Assembly (NCBI RefSeq): GCF_900109365.1
Contig: NZ_FNZR01000006.1
Coordinates: 248,001-312,000, forward strand
Origin: Parapedobacter koreensis
GTDB lineage: Bacteria > Bacteroidota > Bacteroidia > Sphingobacteriales > Sphingobacteriaceae
DNA: 64,000 nt
Direction: 5' to 3'
In this document: piece by piece, positions 18,638 through 27,984 of the stretch
Numbering within the stretch: the first letter of the stretch is position 1
Layout: each line of letters begins with the position of its first letter
Position numbers and translations under genes: made by a program
The notes under the pieces: generated by a model
What the model saw: the letters and a program-made list of their open reading frames with translations, nothing else
What the model was told of the DNA's origin: nothing
Database searches by the model: none

Positions 18638-21073
18638 TCATTCATCGCGTAAAGAATCAACTGGATTGGCCATCGCCGCCCGTATCGCTTGCCCACCTAC
18701 GGTAAGCAACGCGATGACAACCGCGGCCAATCCGGCACCGACAAACATCCACCATTGAATCTCGATGCGGTAAGCGAAATCTTCTAACCACTGGTTCATC
18801 GCCCACCACGCGATGGGAGAAGCGATGACGATGGCAATTAATACCAGTTTCACCACGTCTTTAGACAAAAGACGCACAATGCTGGTTACTGTTGCGCCCA
18901 ATACCTTGCGGATGCCGATTTCTTTCGTGCGCGCATTGACGGTATACATGGCCAATCCCAGTAATCCGAGGCAACTAATCAGAATAGAAAGCGACATGGC
19001 CCAAGCCAGCAAACCCGCCGTGGCCTGTTCCCGCTCGTAAAATTGGGCGACCATTTCATCCACAAACTGATAATTGAACTCCTCGCCGGGGAATGCTTGT
19101 CCGTAAGCTTTCTGGATTTGGGTCAGGGCATCGCTCCACGACTGGCCGTCCCGGTTGGGTTTTAGCCTGACGTGGAAGGTCGAACCGCTATTCCGCTCAA
19201 ATAGCAAAGGACTGATCAACGCTCGGGTAGATTGATGGTGGAAGTCTTTCATCACACCTACAATGGGCACCGTCCGGCCGTTCCAATTCAACGACACACC
19301 CAGTGCTTCTTCGGGGCGTTGGAAACCGATCGCTTTTGTAAACTGCTCATTGACGAGCAATTCCTTGGTGGAATCGCCGGGCAACACGTTACGACCGGCC
19401 AAGAGCTCGATCCGGTAAACATTAAGGTAGTTTTCATCGCCCCATCGAATCTGCGTGGTGGGCTTTAACTCCTCTTTCCCATTATGGTAGGAAACGTTGG
19501 TAAACGACATCCCCTGGTCGGCAGGAGCAAGAAAGCCGGAGCTCGCCAGTTCAACACCCGAAAGCGATTGGATCGTGTGCAACAATGCAGTGCGCTTTTG
19601 CTCTTGATCCCTTGGCGTATCAAATTTGATCACCGCCTCCTTGTCAAACCCCATATCCGCATCCAACGAGTAATTAATTTGCTGGGTGACAATGAAGGTA
19701 GCAAGGATGAAAAACTGGGCAACGGTAAATTGGGATACGGTCAGTGTTTGGCGGATAGTAGCTTGCCGCGATTGCCCTGTCCGGGAAGATACCTGATTTT
19801 TTAGGGTTTCCGTAGGGCGGTAGCGGGACAGCACCAATGCCGGATAACATCCCGATAGAAAACCGACCGTCAAAACGAGCAGGGAGAGCAATACGAGGTA
19901 TCCCGGTTGCCCCATGAAGTCGGCACCTAACCCCGGAGGGATATGGGTGGCGAATAAATGAAGGATAAGCGGTACTAAAAGTATCGAAAATACTGTCGCG
20001 ATACTCGTGATGAGTACCGTTTCGCCGAGGAACTGTTGGATTAATTGCGTTTTTGAGCTACCCAATGTTTTGCGGATACCGATTTCCTTGGCTCGTTGGG
20101 ACGCTTGTGCCGTGGTCAGATTAATGAAATTAATGCAGCCCAATAACAGCAAGAAGGCCGCAGCGGTCAACAATCCATATAAGGTGGATTTTTCTGCGAT
20201 GCGTCCGCCCACACTTGGATAATGGGGGTTGAAATGGATATCCCATAAGGGCTGGAGCGTAAGCGTGATGTCCTTTCCCGACGCTGTATTGTGGCTTCTA
20301 TACAGCGTGTTCAATTGGGTTTGTATAGCCGCCGCCGTGTGGTCCGCCTCCAGTTTGATATACAGCTGTGAATACGCCATCCAGTCATTCCACACGTCCA
20401 TCATGAAGTTGTCCTTCAGTGGGGAAGCGTCGATGGTTGCGAGGGAAATAAATTCCTTGCCGCTGAAGTCCGTCGGTTTGTCCAAATCACGGACAATCCC
20501 CGATACGGTCACGGTCAGGTCATTATACGTAAGTTGTTTGCCGATGACCTCAATGGGTGATAATGTTGGGAAGTAAAGGCCTGCGCGGCTTTCCGTCAGC
20601 ACGACGGTGTAGGGCTGGCCGACAGTTGCCGATGGTTCTCCGCCAATCCAGTCATAAGCCAGCAGTTGAAAATAGTCGTTGTTCGTGAAAACAACTTGCC
20701 GCTGTTTCTTAAACGTACGTGGTTCGGAAGATTGATCCCCCTCAACACGCACCTGGGCGGTTGCATCCCCTTGGAATTGGAATACGGGAACGGTCCGTTC
20801 GACACCTGTGAGTTCGGTCGGTATCGCGTTGCCCAACGGCGCAGGTACACCTACGCTATGCCCTTCCACGCCATTGAAGTTGGCGTCGATCACCACACGG
20901 TAGATCCGCTCCTTATCCGGCAGAAACGTATCGAAGCTAAATTCGTAATACACAATCAGGGAAATCACCAATGCCGCACTGATGCCGATGGCGAGTCCCA
21001 GCATGGTCAATAGTGAGCGGAATTTGTTGCGCCAAAGCTGGCGAAATGCGGTTTTGAAATAGTTTTTTATCAT
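18638..21073 (-). CDS. FtsX-type ABC transporter permease
   Basis: An 811-residue permease starting MIKNYFKTAFRQLWRNKF. Cores: CINFINLTTAQASQRAKEIG and [20 protein letters not shown]. It groups with the 5768 permease on its extracytoplasmic domains (FPTLSPIEVIGKQLTY; GYL-LLSLLVLTVGF) but its last 75 residues resemble many other paralogues. Tail NPVDSLRDE. The next upstream gene ends 143 bp away, with an alpha repeat between them. Confidence 0.93.
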   Translation of the reverse strand: MIKNYFKTAFRQLWRNKFRSLLTMLGLAIGISAALVISLIVYYEFSFDTFLPDKERIYRVVIDANFNGVEGHSVGVPAPLGNAIPTELTGVERTVPVFQFQGDATAQVRVEGDQSSEPRTFKKQRQVVFTNNDYFQLLAYDWIGGEPSATVGQPYTVVLTESRAGLYFPTLSPIEVIGKQLTYNDLTVTVSGIVRDLDKPTDFSGKEFISLATIDASPLKDNFMMDVWNDWMAYSQLYIKLEADHTAAAIQTQLNTLYRSHNTASGKDITLTLQPLWDIHFNPHYPSVGGRIAEKSTLYGLLTAAAFLLLLGCINFINLTTAQASQRAKEIGIRKTLGSSKTQLIQQFLGETVLITSIATVFSILLVPLILHLFATHIPPGLGADFMGQPGYLVLLSLLVLTVGFLSGCYPALVLSRYRPTETLKNQVSSRTGQSRQATIRQTLTVSQFTVAQFFILATFIVTQQINYSLDADMGFDKEAVIKFDTPRDQEQKRTALLHTIQSLSGVELASSGFLAPADQGMSFTNVSYHNGKEELKPTTQIRWGDENYLNVYRIELLAGRNVLPGDSTKELLVNEQFTKAIGFQRPEEALGVSLNWNGRTVPIVGVMKDFHHQSTRALISPLLFERNSGSTFHVRLKPNRDGQSWSDALTQIQKAYGQAFPGEEFNYQFVDEMVAQFYEREQATAGLLAWAMSLSILISCLGLLGLAMYTVNARTKEIGIRKVLGATVTSIVRLLSKDVVKLVLIAIVIASPIAWWAMNQWLEDFAYRIEIQWWMFVGAGLAAVVIALLTVGGQAIRAAMANPVDSLRDE

Positions 21074-21077
21074 TTTT

Positions 21078-21105
21078 CAGACATTAGACAACAGACATTA
21101 GACCT
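21078..21105 (-). repeat. 7-bp periodic leader upstream of the 21073 start
   Basis: CAGACAT TAGACAA CAGACAT TAGACCT on the plus strand, four heptads. Confidence 0.6.
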
Positions 21106-21126
21106 GCTTAGCTTCCCAATACCATC

Positions 21127-21205
21127 GATTCAAGCCGTTGCGGACGAAACCTAGGAGACGGCAGCGAAGCGAACCGGATCCAGTTGAGGAGCAACCACTG
21201 GAATC
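21127..21205 (+). repeat. Palindromic repeat, alpha type, 79 bp
   Basis: Left arm GATTCAAGCCGTTGC, right arm GCAACCACTGGAATC, with the full core CCTAGGAGACGGCAGCGAAGC and GGATCCAG. It sits in the gap between the 21217 and 21073 permeases and is therefore transcribed within unit B. Confidence 0.75.
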
Positions 21206-21216
21206 ATCCACCACCA

Positions 21217-23646
21217 TCACTCATCGCGTAAAGACTCGACCGGATTGGCCACCGCTGCTTTGATGGCCTGGAAGCTTATGGTAAGTATGGCAATTGCTAC
21301 GGCTACCAATCCACTCAAGGCAAACGTAAACCATTTTAATTCAATATGGTAAGCGAAATTATACAACCATCTGTCCATCATCCACCAAGCTACTGGAATC
21401 GCGATAAGCATGGCAAGAAGAATGAGCTTTGTAAAATCACCGAGCAACAGCGTGATTAACCTGGGTACGGAAGCACCCAGCACCTTGCGGATACCGATTT
21501 CTTTTGTCCGCCGATAGAAGGCGATCAGGGTCATGCCGAACAGTCCGATACAGGCAATCACGATCGCTATGAAGGCGAATAGGCCAAAAACAACGCCAGT
21601 GCGCTGTTCGGACTTATATTGCTGGTCGAGACGTTCGTCAAGAAATGCAAATTCAAAATCGTAAGCATCATCGAACTGGGTATATACCTGCTTTATCGCC
21701 GCAATCCTGTTCTCAAAGCCCGTTGTGTTCAGCTTAATAACCAGGTGATTGTAAGCAGCCGCGGATAAAATAAAAAGCAATGGCTGAACGGGACGGTGAA
21801 ACGACTGAAAATGAAAGTCTTTCATGATGCCGACGATACGGCCTTTTAACAGATTGCCGCTTTGGTCAATCAGCCAGTTGATTTCCTGGCCTACGACAGA
21901 TGGCAACTGAAGCTGCGCATTGAGCTGAAGCGCGGCAGTTTCATTGATGACGAATGACCTCATCGTATCGGAAAGGTTTTCGCGCCGGAAGAACCGGCCT
22001 TCGGCCAGCCCGATATTCATGGTTTTTAAAAAATCGTAGTCCACAAACGCCTCTGAGCAATCGATTTCATGGCCGGGCGACCCGTTAAGAGAAACAGGAC
22101 GTTGGTCAAACTGTCCGCCGGGAAGATTTGAACTGGCCGAAACGGACGTAACACCCTCGATGTTCATCAACGTCGTCTTGAGCGTTTCCATGCGATTGCC
22201 TACCGACCTGTCTTTTAAAGGGATTACGACCATTTCTTCTTTGTCAAAACCCAGGTTTTTGCGCTGGATATAATCGAGCTGGTTAAAGATGATGGTCGCC
22301 CCCGAAATCAGCACGATGGAAACGGTAAACTGGAATACAATCAATGCTTTTTGCACGCTGCTGCCTTTGGATGTATGCCGGAAATTCCCCTTAAGGATCG
22401 CATTTGGCTGCGCGGAAGATAAAAAGAGAGACGGGTATAGGCCCGAGATGATTCCCACCATGGCCCCAAGGCCGACGAGCATGGGAACGGCCTTCAGGTA
22501 ATCCACACGGAAGGAATGCCCCGTCAGTGAATTATAAAAGGGAAGGCTTATCATCACCAGCAATATGGCGACAATGACGGATATCAGTGCAATGAACAAG
22601 GATTCGCCTATAAATTGAAACGAAAGCTGGCTGCGCAATGCTCCGACGGTTTTTCGGATGCCGATTTCTTTGGTGCGTTCAGCCGATTTGGCAACCATCA
22701 GGTTCATGAAGTTGATGCAGGCAATGACGAGCGTAAGCAGTCCCGCAGCTACCATAATATGCACATACTCGATGTTCCCGTTGGTTTCAAGCTCCCAACG
22801 CAGGTGTGATTTCAAGTGAATGTCGGTGAGCGGTTGTAAGCGGAATCCGAAATTGCTGGCACGGGCTTTCTGGTACTGTTCATCAGAGATGTTAATGTAT
22901 TGGCGTACCCAGGACAGCAGTTTGCCTTCAAGTACTTTTGGGCTGGTGCCCGGCTTCAGGCGCAGGTAGTTGAAATGCCCGAAGTCGCCCCACTTGTAGT
23001 AATTGCTTTCCGGGTTGAAAGATTTTTCCCGTAAATAGGAAATCAGCAGGTCAAAATGGAAATGGCTTTGTTCGGGAACATCTTTGAATACAGCCATCAC
23101 TTCCAGCAGCACGGTGTCGGCGTTTACGGCGAGCTGCTTGCCGATGGGATCTTCATCACCGAAATATTTCTTTGCGAAGGATTCGGAGATCAATAGGCCA
23201 TTTACATGCATCAACGCCCTTTTTGCATCGCCCCGGACAACTGGGAACCGGAATACATCAAAAAAAGTAGTGTCGACGGCGAGCAGGCTAGTTTCGTCAA
23301 ACTTGATATTCTTTTCGAGATTCCGAACGGAGAACGTCCTTTTGGTCAGCCCGGCTCCCCAAAGCGGCGATAGGCTCACCGCACTTTCCACCTCAGGGAA
23401 ATCCCGAACCACCGCCTGAGCCATCGGGTGAGGCGTGCGTGTCTGCGGGTTTTCGTTTTCCCAGGTGATCCGGTAAAGATTTTCATAGTGATCGTAATAC
23501 CGATCATAACCCCGCTCATAGGCTACATACATAGCAATAAGAAACACGCAGGCAATGCCCAAGGCCAGACCCGAAACATTGATAGCCGTATGGAGCTTGT
23601 TTTTAACAAGGCCCCGAAATGCAATGGTGAGGTAATTTCTAAACAT
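21217..23646 (-). CDS. FtsX-type ABC transporter permease
   Basis: An 809-residue permease starting MFRNYLTIAFRGLVKNK. Cores: CINFMNLMVAKSAERTKEIG and RTKEIGIRKVLGASVPRLIT, the latter preceded by MTLIAFYR rather than LAxFxxxQ. The last membrane region is divergent (WLYNFAYHIELKWFTFAL). It has neither a heptad leader nor a REP element and appears to be an older, less exchanged member. It is second in unit B, 69 bp after the 23716 gene. Confidence 0.93.
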   Translation of the reverse strand: MFRNYLTIAFRGLVKNKLHTAINVSGLALGIACVFLIAMYVAYERGYDRYYDHYENLYRITWENENPQTRTPHPMAQAVVRDFPEVESAVSLSPLWGAGLTKRTFSVRNLEKNIKFDETSLLAVDTTFFDVFRFPVVRGDAKRALMHVNGLLISESFAKKYFGDEDPIGKQLAVNADTVLLEVMAVFKDVPEQSHFHFDLLISYLREKSFNPESNYYKWGDFGHFNYLRLKPGTSPKVLEGKLLSWVRQYINISDEQYQKARASNFGFRLQPLTDIHLKSHLRWELETNGNIEYVHIMVAAGLLTLVIACINFMNLMVAKSAERTKEIGIRKTVGALRSQLSFQFIGESLFIALISVIVAILLVMISLPFYNSLTGHSFRVDYLKAVPMLVGLGAMVGIISGLYPSLFLSSAQPNAILKGNFRHTSKGSSVQKALIVFQFTVSIVLISGATIIFNQLDYIQRKNLGFDKEEMVVIPLKDRSVGNRMETLKTTLMNIEGVTSVSASSNLPGGQFDQRPVSLNGSPGHEIDCSEAFVDYDFLKTMNIGLAEGRFFRRENLSDTMRSFVINETAALQLNAQLQLPSVVGQEINWLIDQSGNLLKGRIVGIMKDFHFQSFHRPVQPLLFILSAAAYNHLVIKLNTTGFENRIAAIKQVYTQFDDAYDFEFAFLDERLDQQYKSEQRTGVVFGLFAFIAIVIACIGLFGMTLIAFYRRTKEIGIRKVLGASVPRLITLLLGDFTKLILLAMLIAIPVAWWMMDRWLYNFAYHIELKWFTFALSGLVAVAIAILTISFQAIKAAVANPVESLRDE

Positions 23647-23657
23647 ATCCGTCAGAT

Positions 23658-23678
23658 TTATTCATCCCTTAGACTATC
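23658..23678 (-). pseudogene. Displaced permease 3' end (DSLRDE-stop remnant)
   Basis: The minus strand reads GAT AGT CTA AGG GAT GAA TAA, encoding DSLRDE-stop, beyond the REP-like element that terminates the 23716 gene. Codon choice differs from the functional end. Confidence 0.65.
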
Positions 23679-23679
23679 C

Positions 23680-23728
23680 ATCCCGATATCCATCGGGATC
23701 TCATTATTACGCGATTTACTCATCGCGT
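23680..23728 (-). repeat. REP-like palindromic element at a permease 3' end
   Basis: ATCCCGAT-N4-ATCGGGAT followed by ACGCGAT-N6-ATCGCGT; the second palindrome contains the last codons and stop of the 23716 gene, the promoter-proximal gene of unit B. Confidence 0.7.
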
Positions 23729-26112
23729 AAAGACTCGACCGGATTAGCCAAAGCCGCCCGTATAGCTTGCCAGCCTACCGTAAGCAATGCAATCGCTACC
23801 GCGACAAATCCAGCTCCGGCAAACATCCACCATTGTATCTCGATACGGTAAGCAAAGTCATCCAGCCACGTGCGCATAATCCACCAAGCAATGGGGGCAG
23901 CCACGAAAATGGCCATCAACACCAATTTCAAAAAATCCATGGACAATAGCCGCACAATACCTGCTACTGATGCCCCCAATACCTTGCGGATACCGACTTC
24001 CTTCATCCGAAGCTCGGCCATGTACATGGACAGTCCCAACAGGCCCAGGCAGGAAATGAAGATGGCAATTCCTGCGAAGATGCCAAACAGCAACTGCTGT
24101 GTTTGCTCTTTTTCATATAAGTCGCCAAAACGGTCATCCAGAAATTCATACCCGAAAGGGTTGTCCGGAAAGCGTGCTTTCCATACGGATTCCATGTAGG
24201 CAAGGGTAGACCGGATATCGCCGCCCGATACCCGTACAGACCACCACGCATAGCCACCCTCCATGCCCATGGCTAAAGGGACAACCTGCTGGTGCAACGA
24301 CTCGAAATGGAAATCTTTCGTGACACCGATGATTTGACCTTTCCGGTTGCCATAGGCAAACACATTGCCGATGGCATCGGCCGGATCATCCCAGCCAAGC
24401 ATTTTCACGGCCGATTCATTCAGGATGAACCCTTCTTCACGATCAGCCGGATGTTCGCGCGACAGGTTGCGCCCGGCGGCCATTTCGATTTGATAAGTGG
24501 GGATAAACTGCTCGTCAATAGCCAGTCCCTTGATCATTGCACCCATGGGGGCTAATTCGCTCCCCCGCATCACGAATGCGGTCTGTCCATCCAGCAGCCT
24601 CCCGGTGGGGACACGTGACGAACGTCCAACTTCCACGATACCCGCATACTGTATCAATTGTTGCCGTACCGATGCAAAGGCCGTTGAATCGCCAGCCGCA
24701 GGAAGCAGGATGATTTGTTCCTTCGCATAGCCCAGTTTAAAATCCTGTACATGCTTCATTTGGTTGTACACCACAGTAGTACAGATAATTAATAGCACCG
24801 CTATCGCAAACTGCGTAGTGACCAACAATTGCTGCAATATCCCTTTTTTGACGTCGGTAGCCACCTTCCCTTTGAAGACCTTGACTGGCTGAAAAGCAGT
24901 AAGGAAAAAAGCAGGGTAGCTGCCGGAAAGCAAGGCCGTGAGCAACATCACGACGCCAATGATAATAATAAACGAGGGTGTCAGCAGATTGGTAAATATG
25001 AGGCTTTTGCCCGCCAGTTCATTCAGGAAGGGCAGAATGAGCGCCACCAATGCAAACGAAATGAGCAGTGCAATGACGGTAAATAACCATGATTCAACAA
25101 GAAACTGCCGAATCAACTGGCTCCGTTGCGCACCGACGACCTTGCGCATGCCCACCTCTTTGGCCCGTTTCGCCGAACGGGCTGTGGTCAAGTTCATGTA
25201 GTTGATGCAGGCGATAACGAGGATAAACAAGGCGACTGCGGAAAAGAAATAGACATACCGGATATCCGACGTGGGTTCGATTTCTGAGTCGGTATGCGAA
25301 TGCAGGTGGATGTCTGTCAATTTCAGGAGGTGTAGCACCGAATAGTTGGAGGTGTTCTCGCCCATATGCTTGTTCTGAAATGCTGGAAAAGCCTCCACTA
25401 ATCGTTGTGGATCATAGTTTTCAGGAAGCAGTAAGAACGTGTTGAAGGCGTTGTTCCCCCAGTTTGTCCGCAGGCGTTCGGCACCGTAGATAGTTTCGTC
25501 ATTTAATGTGGCAAAGGAAATCAGAAAATCAGGATGCATGCTGGATTGCGCCGGTAGCGGGTTAAAAACCCCGGAAACCATCAATTCGGCTTGATTGTTT
25601 ATGCGTACCATTTTGCCTACCGGATTTTCATCGCCAAAATACTTTTTGGCCATGGGGGCTGATAATGCGATGGTGAAGGGCTCCTTCAGCGCCGTGCTTG
25701 CATCACCCTGTACGACATCTACCGTGAATAAATCGAAAAACCCATCTTCGACAAAAAAAACCCGTTCTTCATTGAAAAGGTTGTCGCCATACCGAACGGT
25801 TGCGTTGCTTTCCAGCATACGTACCATGTGTTCCACCTCGGGGAAATCCTGCGCAATCAGTGGCCCATAGGGTGGGGCCACCTGTGCCAGGTGCAGATTG
25901 GTCGAACCATTATCGTCCAAAAATTCGCGGGATACCCGGTAAATCCGGTCGGCCTTTTCATGAAAGCGGTCATAGCTTAGCTCATCCTTGATATACAGCG
26001 CAAGCAGTAAGAACGCCGTAAGCCCGATGGCCAGCCCCATGATGTTGATGGTGGAGAAGACCTTGCCGCGTATGAGGTTGCGCCATGCCGTTTTGAAATA
26101 GTTCTTGATCAT
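23716..26112 (-). CDS. FtsX-type ABC transporter permease, first gene of unit B
   Basis: A 798-residue permease starting MIKNYFKTAWRNLIRGKVF. Cores: CINYMNLTTARSAKRAKEVG and RMKEVGIRKVLGASVAGIVR. The segment MAKKYFGDENPVGKMVRI is in the first extracytoplasmic domain, and GQIIGVTKDFHFESLH in the second. It is preceded by the dual-palindrome operator (26250-26286) and a sigma-54-like promoter (26183-26198), so it opens a run of seven permeases ending at 8457. Confidence 0.93.
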   Translation of the reverse strand: MIKNYFKTAWRNLIRGKVFSTINIMGLAIGLTAFLLLALYIKDELSYDRFHEKADRIYRVSREFLDDNGSTNLHLAQVAPPYGPLIAQDFPEVEHMVRMLESNATVRYGDNLFNEERVFFVEDGFFDLFTVDVVQGDASTALKEPFTIALSAPMAKKYFGDENPVGKMVRINNQAELMVSGVFNPLPAQSSMHPDFLISFATLNDETIYGAERLRTNWGNNAFNTFLLLPENYDPQRLVEAFPAFQNKHMGENTSNYSVLHLLKLTDIHLHSHTDSEIEPTSDIRYVYFFSAVALFILVIACINYMNLTTARSAKRAKEVGMRKVVGAQRSQLIRQFLVESWLFTVIALLISFALVALILPFLNELAGKSLIFTNLLTPSFIIIIGVVMLLTALLSGSYPAFFLTAFQPVKVFKGKVATDVKKGILQQLLVTTQFAIAVLLIICTTVVYNQMKHVQDFKLGYAKEQIILLPAAGDSTAFASVRQQLIQYAGIVEVGRSSRVPTGRLLDGQTAFVMRGSELAPMGAMIKGLAIDEQFIPTYQIEMAAGRNLSREHPADREEGFILNESAVKMLGWDDPADAIGNVFAYGNRKGQIIGVTKDFHFESLHQQVVPLAMGMEGGYAWWSVRVSGGDIRSTLAYMESVWKARFPDNPFGYEFLDDRFGDLYEKEQTQQLLFGIFAGIAIFISCLGLLGLSMYMAELRMKEVGIRKVLGASVAGIVRLLSMDFLKLVLMAIFVAAPIAWWIMRTWLDDFAYRIEIQWWMFAGAGFVAVAIALLTVGWQAIRAALANPVESLRDE

Positions 26113-26116
26113 TTTT

Positions 26117-26151
26117 TAGTAGTTAGTACGAAGTGCGTAGTCGTTAGATAA
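26117..26151 (-). repeat. 7-bp periodic leader upstream of the 26112 start
   Basis: TAGTAGT TAGTACG AAGTGCG TAGTCGT TAGATAA on the plus strand; sequence unlike the AGACATT leaders but the same period. Confidence 0.6.
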
Positions 26152-26182
26152 CCCCGCTTCGCTCACCCGTAAGAACGTGTAG

Positions 26183-26198
26183 ACATATTTTGCGCCAA
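26183..26198 (-). promoter_or_regulatory. sigma-54-like -24/-12 promoter, unit B
   Basis: TTGGCGCAAAATATGT on the minus strand: GG at 26196-26195, ten bases, then GT. The predicted start near 26172 puts the operator at about -78 to -114. Confidence 0.6.
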
Positions 26199-26249
26199 AA
26201 ATGCAAGATGTTGTTTTTCAGATTATTGTATGGGTGTTGGCTGCGAAGG

Positions 26250-26286
26250 TGTCCGATATCGAACACCTATTGTTCAATAGCGGACA
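26250..26286 (-). promoter_or_regulatory. Dual-palindrome operator, unit B
   Basis: TGTCCGATATCGAACA (26250-26265) and TGTTCAATAGCGGACA (26271-26286), centres 21 bp apart. The GG of the promoter is 54 bp from the first palindrome. Confidence 0.75.
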
Positions 26287-26296
26287 GGTGATAGGC

Positions 26297-26332
26297 AATA
26301 AAAAAGTTGCCTCAGATCAAAGAGGCAACTTT
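26297..26332 (-). terminator. Intrinsic terminator of the esterase unit
   Basis: Perfect 11-bp stem AAAGTTGCCTC / GAGGCAACTTT (26303-26332) with an 8-base loop, followed on the minus strand by a T-rich run. It closes the 26378 gene's transcript just before the unit B operator. Confidence 0.8.
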
Positions 26333-26377
26333 AGCTGATTGAACCGGCCATTGCCGATGATGGGTTGGCGTCGGCGT

Positions 26378-27427
26378 TTACGGATTCAATGTAGCTTTAA
26401 TAACGGCTGCGGCTTGCAGGATAGCGGTCTGTACGGCAGGCACGTCTGCGATGGGATTGAGCAAGCCATAATCGTGTATTAATCCGCTGTAGCGGGTCAG
26501 CGTTACGGGCACGCCGGCTTCATTCAGCCTTCTGGCGTATGCCTCGCCTTCGTCCCGCAGCACATCGTTTTCTGCCGTCTGTACCAGTGCCGGGGGCAGC
26601 CCGCGCAGCTCTTCCAACGTGGCTTGCAGGGGGGAGGCATAGATTTCCGTGCGTTTGGCCGTATCTGGGAGGTAATTATCCCAAAACCATTTCATCATGT
26701 TTTTGGTGAGAAACCGGCCTTCGGCAAACTGATTGTACGACTCGGTTTCAAAGTCGGCGTCGGTCACCGGCCAGAGCAGTACTTGGAGTTTGATGTGTGG
26801 CCCGTGCTGTTTTTTGGCCATCAGCGCGATGACGGCGCTCATATTGCCACCTACGCTGTTACCTGCTATAGCAAGGTTTTTTCCATCTACGCCGATTTCA
26901 CGCCCATGCTGCGCCACCCATTGCAACACGGCATAGATTTCATTGATGGCCGTGGGGTATTTGGCTTCCGGAGATGGCGAATAGTCCGGAAATATGGCTA
27001 CCGCACCACTGTGCACGACCAGATCGCGCACCAGCCGCCTATGGGTGGGGTAATCACCCAATACCCAGCCGCCACCGTGGATGAAGATAAAGACCGGAGC
27101 GTTTTCTTTCACCCCTTCGGGTCTGGTGATGTGGATGGTTACTTCGTGGCCGTTTTGTGAAATCACCCGCTCGGATTCTTCGATACCTGAATAATCCACC
27201 GTTACGGATTGCTGGGCACCGACCAATACCTGGCGGGCATCTTCCGGACTGAGCTGCTCCAGGGGCTTTCCGTCGCCTGAATTGAGTTCGTTCAAAAATG
27301 ACCGCACTTCCTTAAAAACCTGTGGGTCCTGTTCGCCTTTATAAGGCCTTTCTTGTGCTGATGCGAATGTGCTCATGGCTAAAAAGATTAATAACAAATC
27401 CTGCTGAATAAACGCTGAAAATTTCAT
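26378..27427 (-). CDS. Secreted alpha/beta hydrolase (HSL/GDXG-type esterase)
   Basis: A 349-residue enzyme, probably exported: residues 1-25 (MKFSAFIQQDLLLIFLAMST...) look like a signal peptide. The oxyanion motif HGGGW is at 117-121, the nucleophile elbow GNSVGG at 189-194 (Ser191), with a late Asp in AENDVLRDE and His in GLIHDYG. This is the hormone-sensitive-lipase fold acting on short acyl esters. The elbow has Asn-Ser-Val instead of the common Asp-Ser-Ala. The frame stays open to 27493, but that would overlap the OsmC gene; ATG 27427 gives a clean signal peptide. Likely co-transcribed with the gene ending at 27459. Confidence 0.85.
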   Translation of the reverse strand: MKFSAFIQQDLLLIFLAMSTFASAQERPYKGEQDPQVFKEVRSFLNELNSGDGKPLEQLSPEDARQVLVGAQQSVTVDYSGIEESERVISQNGHEVTIHITRPEGVKENAPVFIFIHGGGWVLGDYPTHRRLVRDLVVHSGAVAIFPDYSPSPEAKYPTAINEIYAVLQWVAQHGREIGVDGKNLAIAGNSVGGNMSAVIALMAKKQHGPHIKLQVLLWPVTDADFETESYNQFAEGRFLTKNMMKWFWDNYLPDTAKRTEIYASPLQATLEELRGLPPALVQTAENDVLRDEGEAYARRLNEAGVPVTLTRYSGLIHDYGLLNPIADVPAVQTAILQAAAVIKATLNP

Positions 27428-27458
27428 GTTTGTTTGCATTAAAAGTGAACCGTTTCGT

Positions 27459-27872
27459 TTACCCAACCAATTGTGCCTGAAGGACGATTTCAAAGCGGAA
27501 TGCCTGACTCACAGGGCAGGTCTTTTCGGCATTCCTGGCAATCTCCTGAAATGCAGCTTCGCTGATTCCCGGTACTTGGGCTTTCAGTTCCAGTAGCGAT
27601 TGCGTGATTTTACCATTGTCCAGTGTTACAGTCGCCGAGGTAACCAGTTCTTCGGGGGGATAGCCGGCCTGTGTGAGATCCAAGCTGAGCTTCATGGTAA
27701 AACAGCCGGCATGGGCTGCCGCCAGCAGCTCTTCGGGATTGGTACCGATGCCATCGGCAAACCGGCTATTGAATGAATAAGGGGTGTGGTTCAGTACGGT
27801 GCTGGCTGTCGTCAGGTGTCCGTTTCCTTCTTTGATGGTGCCGTTCCAAACGGCTTGCGCTTTGCGTTTCAT
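27459..27872 (-). CDS. OsmC-family peroxiredoxin-like protein
   Basis: A 137-residue protein matching the length and pattern of OsmC thiol peroxidases: Cys57 in HAGCFTM and Cys119 in KTCPVSQAF are the expected reactive pair, with GGxGTNPEELL-like spacing (GIGTNPEELLAAAHAG) before the first. These cytoplasmic enzymes reduce organic hydroperoxides. It is followed 32 bp later by the esterase and preceded by an AraC-type regulator on the same strand, suggesting a small stress-response cassette inserted among the permeases. Confidence 0.9.
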   Translation of the reverse strand: MKRKAQAVWNGTIKEGNGHLTTASTVLNHTPYSFNSRFADGIGTNPEELLAAAHAGCFTMKLSLDLTQAGYPPEELVTSATVTLDNGKITQSLLELKAQVPGISEAAFQEIARNAEKTCPVSQAFRFEIVLQAQLVG

Positions 27873-27918
27873 AACTTGTTTCCTTTCTTTTAATCAATTT
27901 TTGATTGTTTTGATGGAA

Positions 27919-27926
27919 CAAAGTTA
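27919..27926 (-). promoter_or_regulatory. Candidate -7 element of the OsmC gene
   Basis: TAACTTTG on the minus strand matches the Bacteroidota TAnnTTTG consensus 47-54 bp before the start codon. No convincing -33 element at standard spacing was found. Confidence 0.3.
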
Positions 27927-27984
27927 TGGCTGTTGAAGGGTCAGAAAAATACACAAATGGCGCTTCTGATTGTATATTTTTCCC

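Noticed and set aside
26303-26332. The 11-bp stem as a further regulatory operator of unit B
   Set aside because: It is followed by a T-run on the minus strand and sits after the esterase stop, as expected for an intrinsic terminator.
26624-27160. A 178-codon plus-strand frame inside the esterase gene
   Set aside because: Antisense shadow of a gene with catalytic motifs; no similarity to any family I know.
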